The notes under the pieces: generated by a model
The model's input: only the letters and a program-made list of their open reading frames with translations
The model's database searches: none
What the model was told of the DNA's origin: nothing
Position numbers and translations under genes: made by a program
In this document: positions 61,797 to 64,000 of the stretch, in pieces
How the letters are laid out: each line of letters opens with the position of its first letter
How positions within the stretch are numbered: the stretch's first letter is position 1
Source: Pseudomonadota bacterium
GTDB lineage: Bacteria; Pseudomonadota; Gammaproteobacteria; Burkholderiales; Thiobacillaceae
Direction of reading: 5' to 3'
DNA length: 64,000 nucleotides
Assembly: GCA_021847835.1 (NCBI GenBank)
Contig: JAJZPR010000012.1
Coordinates: 1-64,000, forward strand

Positions 61797-62111
61797 ATGA
61801 CGACCCTGACCAAAGCTGAACTTGCCGATCTGCTGTTCGAAAAAGTGGGACTCAACAAGCGCGAAGCGAAGGACATGGTGGAATCCTTTTTCGAGGAAAT
61901 CCGCAACGCCCTGCAGGCCGGCGATACCGTCAAGCTCTCCGGCTTCGGCAATTTCCAGTGCCGCGAAAAACCCCAGCGGCCCGGACGCAACCCTAAAACC
62001 GGGGAAGAAATGCCCATATCTGCGCGGCGTGTGGTGACGTTCCACGCCAGCCAGAAACTCAAGGTCATGGTGGAGGATGCCGAACATGGCGGAGACCGCC
62101 AGCACGGCTGA
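61797..62111 (+). CDS. ihfA: Integration host factor subunit alpha
   Basis: The 104-residue HU/IHF protein begins [32 protein letters not shown], with [38 protein letters not shown]. It partners with IhfB at 4066. The end of its gene overlaps the following merR-type gene, a conserved arrangement. Confidence 0.96.
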   Translation: MTTLTKAELADLLFEKVGLNKREAKDMVESFFEEIRNALQAGDTVKLSGFGNFQCREKPQRPGRNPKTGEEMPISARRVVTFHASQKLKVMVEDAEHGGDRQHG

Positions 62112-62445
62112 CCTCCCCGCGATTCCGCCCAAGCGCTATTTCACCATAGGCGAAGTCGCCGAACTGTGCGCGGTCAAGCCGCACGTGCTGCGCTACTGGG
62201 AACAGGAATTTTCCCAGCTCAAGCCGGTCAAGCGGCGCGGCAACCGCCGCTATTATCAGCACCACGAGGTGCTGCTGATCCGCCGCATCCGCCAGCTGCT
62301 GTACGAAGAGGGCTTCACCATCAGCGGCGCGCGCAACAAGCTCGATGCGCCGGAAGAAAAACCCGCAGCCGGCGCGGGCAAGGCGATGTCGCTGGCCGAA
62401 TTGCGCGAGGAACTGATCGCGATTCGCGATTTGTTGTCGAAGTAG
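62086..62445 (+). CDS. MerR-family transcriptional regulator
   Basis: The 119-residue protein has the MerR helix-turn-helix ([26 protein letters not shown], followed by [37 protein letters not shown]). It lacks the long C-terminal ligand domain. ATG 62086 is 9 bases after GGAGG; ATG 62077 is too close. It overlaps ihfA in another frame, as in many Proteobacteria; its target genes are unknown. Confidence 0.93.
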   Translation: MAETASTADLPAIPPKRYFTIGEVAELCAVKPHVLRYWEQEFSQLKPVKRRGNRRYYQHHEVLLIRRIRQLLYEEGFTISGARNKLDAPEEKPAAGAGKAMSLAELREELIAIRDLLSK

Positions 62446-62475
62446 TTCAAAATTTTCGCCGAACTCTGTTACAAT
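62446..62475 (+). promoter_or_regulatory. Promoter of tRNA-Pro
   Basis: TTCAAA, 18 bases, TACAAT, 12 bases before the tRNA start; same -10 and spacing to the gene as the tRNA-Val promoter. Confidence 0.6.
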
Positions 62476-62487
62476 CTCGCGCTTCGT

Positions 62488-62564
62488 CGGGGCGTAGCGC
62501 AGCCTGGTAGCGCACCTGCATGGGGTGCAGGGGGTCGGAAGTTCGAATCTTCTCGCCCCGACCA
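62488..62564 (+). tRNA. tRNA-Pro (anticodon GGG)
   Basis: A 77-base tRNA with acceptor CGGGGCG/CGCCCCG, anticodon stem CCTGC/GCAGG around ATGGGGT, T-arm GGAAG-TTCGAAT-CTTCT and encoded CCA. Confidence 0.97.
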
Positions 62565-62624
62565 TTTTTCCCCTTATATCAGCTGCAAATTTCGTCGGGA
62601 AATCTCCCGCATCGTTGTAAAATC

Positions 62625-62651
62625 AGCCGCATGACCTGCGGCTTTTTTTAT
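62625..62651 (+). terminator. Terminator after tRNA-Pro
   Basis: AGCCGCA / TGCGGCT around TGACC, followed by TTTTTTATTTTTT. Confidence 0.85.
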
Positions 62652-62689
62652 TTTTTCCGCCCCGGCAGAGTTTCAAGACAACAAAGAAG

Positions 62690-63433
62690 ATGCGGATCCT
62701 GCTGAGCAACGATGATGGCTATTTCGCGCCGGGCCTCGCGACGCTGGCAAGGGCGCTGGAATCCCTGGCCGAGGTGACGGTGGTGGCGCCCGAACGCGAC
62801 CGCAGCGGCGCCAGCAATTCGTTGACGCTGGACCGTCCGCTTATGCTGCGTCAGGCTCCCTCCGGCCATTACTTCGTCAACGGCACACCGACCGATTGCG
62901 TACATCTTGCCGTCACCGGCATGCTGGATCATCTGCCCGACATGGTTATTTCCGGCATCAACCACGGCGCCAACATGGGCGACGACACCATCTACTCCGG
63001 CACCGTCGCTGCCGCAACCGAAGGCTTTCTGCTCGGCATTCCTTCCATCGCGGTTTCGCTGGCCGGCCATCCCGGCAGCCATTTCGAAACCGCAGCCGGC
63101 GTGGTGGTGGATCTGGTGCGCAAATATCAGCACAAGCCCTGGCAAGAGGCGACGCTGCTCAACATCAACGTGCCAGACCTGCCGCAGGGCGAACTGAAGG
63201 GCCTGGAAATTACCCGCCTCGGCAAGCGCCACAAGGCCGAGCCGGTGCTGAAATCGGTCAACCCGCGCGGCCAGGCGGTGTACTGGGTGGGCGCCGCCGG
63301 GAGCGCCCAGGATGCGGGCGAAGGTACGGATTTTTTTGCCGTGGCGAACGGCCGCGTGTCGGTTACGCCGCTGCAGATCGACCTCACGCGCTATGCTCAA
63401 CTGGAAAGCGTGCGGAGCTGGCTGCATGAGTAA
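62690..63433 (+). CDS. surE: 5'-nucleotidase SurE
   Basis: Metal-dependent nucleotidase of 247 residues. It starts [16 protein letters not shown] (the DD metal site), has [15 protein letters not shown], the [12 protein letters not shown] segment, and [22 protein letters not shown]. The stop lies 8 bases inside the pcm start region, so surE and pcm are coupled, as in many Proteobacteria. Confidence 0.97.
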   Translation: MRILLSNDDGYFAPGLATLARALESLAEVTVVAPERDRSGASNSLTLDRPLMLRQAPSGHYFVNGTPTDCVHLAVTGMLDHLPDMVISGINHGANMGDDTIYSGTVAAATEGFLLGIPSIAVSLAGHPGSHFETAAGVVVDLVRKYQHKPWQEATLLNINVPDLPQGELKGLEITRLGKRHKAEPVLKSVNPRGQAVYWVGAAGSAQDAGEGTDFFAVANGRVSVTPLQIDLTRYAQLESVRSWLHE

Positions 63434-64000
63434 TGTCCGTACCGGCATCGGCATGACTTCCGCGCGCACGCGCGGGCGCATGGTCGAGCGCCTGCGCGAA
63501 CAGGGGATTTCCGACACCCTGGTGCTGGCGGCGATGGGCACGGTGCCGCGCCATCTGTTCGTCGACGAGGCGCTTGCCAGCCGTGCCTACGAGGATACCG
63601 CGCTGCCCATCGGCTTCGGCCAGACCATTTCCAACCCCTACATCGTGGCGCGCATGACCGAACTGGCGCGCAATGGACGCAGCCTGAAGCGCGTGCTGGA
63701 GGTGGGCACCGGCTGCGGCTATCAGGCCGCGGTGCTGGCGCAGGTGGCGCGCGAGGTAGTGAGCATAGAGCGCATCGCCTCGCTGGTCGGCCAGACCCGC
63801 AGGCGCCAGCGTGAGTTGCGGCTCAACAACATCAGGCTCAAGCACGGCGACGGCTTGCAGGGCTATGCCGAAGGCGCGCCCTACGATGCGATCGTGGTCG
63901 CCGCAGCTTTCGGCGCGGTGCCTGAAGTCCTCAAGATGCAGCTTGCCGAAGGCGGCCGCCTGGTCATGCCGCTGGGGGACGACAACCAGGTGCTGCTGGT
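63426..64000 (+). CDS. pcm: Protein-L-isoaspartate O-methyltransferase (partial, cut by window end)
   Basis: Repairs isoaspartyl residues using SAM. The visible 191 residues include [38 protein letters not shown], the SAM motif [18 protein letters not shown], and [17 protein letters not shown] followed by [14 protein letters not shown]. The TISNPYIV substrate loop is diagnostic. It begins inside the last codons of surE and continues beyond base 64000. Confidence 0.95.
   Translation, partial: MSNVRTGIGMTSARTRGRMVERLREQGISDTLVLAAMGTVPRHLFVDEALASRAYEDTALPIGFGQTISNPYIVARMTELARNGRSLKRVLEVGTGCGYQAAVLAQVAREVVSIERIASLVGQTRRRQRELRLNNIRLKHGDGLQGYAEGAPYDAIVVAAAFGAVPEVLKMQLAEGGRLVMPLGDDNQVLL

Overview
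The window is the chromosome of a betaproteobacterium, probably of the Nitrosomonadales/Gallionella-Sulfuricella type. This is inferred from the order aroA-cmk-rpsA-ihfB-lapA-lapB, a hopanoid block hpnC-hpnD-hpnE, the tRNA-Val-thrS-infC-rpmI-rplT-pheS-pheT-ihfA-merR-tRNA-Pro string, and surE-pcm; no 16S rRNA is present to confirm it. Most of the window is compact, GC-rich housekeeping DNA with many 1-8 base gene overlaps, interrupted by short intergenic repeat families (CACAGAG arms, CCTCACG units, CAGTCGTCAGT arms).

Layout. 1-113: tail of an IS5-type transposase. 0.1-10.2 kb: aroA, cmk, rpsA, ihfB, lapA, lapB, pyrF, ugd, cysM, radA (plus strand). 10.3-14.2 kb: squalene/hopanoid genes hpnC, hpnD, hpnE and a short-chain dehydrogenase (minus strand), then tRNA-Leu. 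14.5-15.6 kb: a PhnD-like periplasmic binding protein behind what looks like a perfect sigma-28 (FliA) promoter. 15.9-18.5 kb: a three-gene minus-strand cassette (AraC regulator, SAM methyltransferase, EamA exporter) that looks acquired. 18.8-34.5 kb: phosphatase, gpmA relic, lipoprotein, hupB, ubiB, a hydrolase/CHASE4-GGDEF-EAL operon with a second candidate sigma-28 promoter, yoaA-HIRAN, tsaB-rimI-udg, lemA with two TPM proteins, a TehB-like methyltransferase and a Mut7-C protein.

34.57-54.80 kb is a 20.2 kb integrative mobilizable element inside tRNA-Val(GAC). A 46-bp direct repeat bounds it; the left copy is a 5' tRNA half still attached to the native promoter, the right copy is part of an intact tRNA. 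From left to right it carries a tyrosine integrase; a tightly overlapped four-gene operon (SNF2-like helicase with degenerate PLD domain, DUF4391 protein, type III Mod, type III Res) followed by an ankyrin protein; a C5-cytosine methyltransferase with altered motifs behind a long structured leader; two small coupled genes; a MobC/relaxase module with a possible internal start; a gene containing three consecutive large palindromes; an ArdC antirestriction metallopeptidase whose ribosome binding site lies in a perfect hairpin; and an OLD-family nuclease. There are no type IV secretion genes, so transfer would need a helper. The element combines restriction, orphan methylation, antirestriction and an OLD nuclease, and the helicase-DUF4391-Mod-Res(-ankyrin) operon is the best candidate for an under-described defence system.

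55.0-64 kb is the translation operon (thrS, infC with an AUC start, rpmI, rplT, pheS, pheT), ihfA, a MerR regulator, tRNA-Pro, surE and pcm (cut by the window end).
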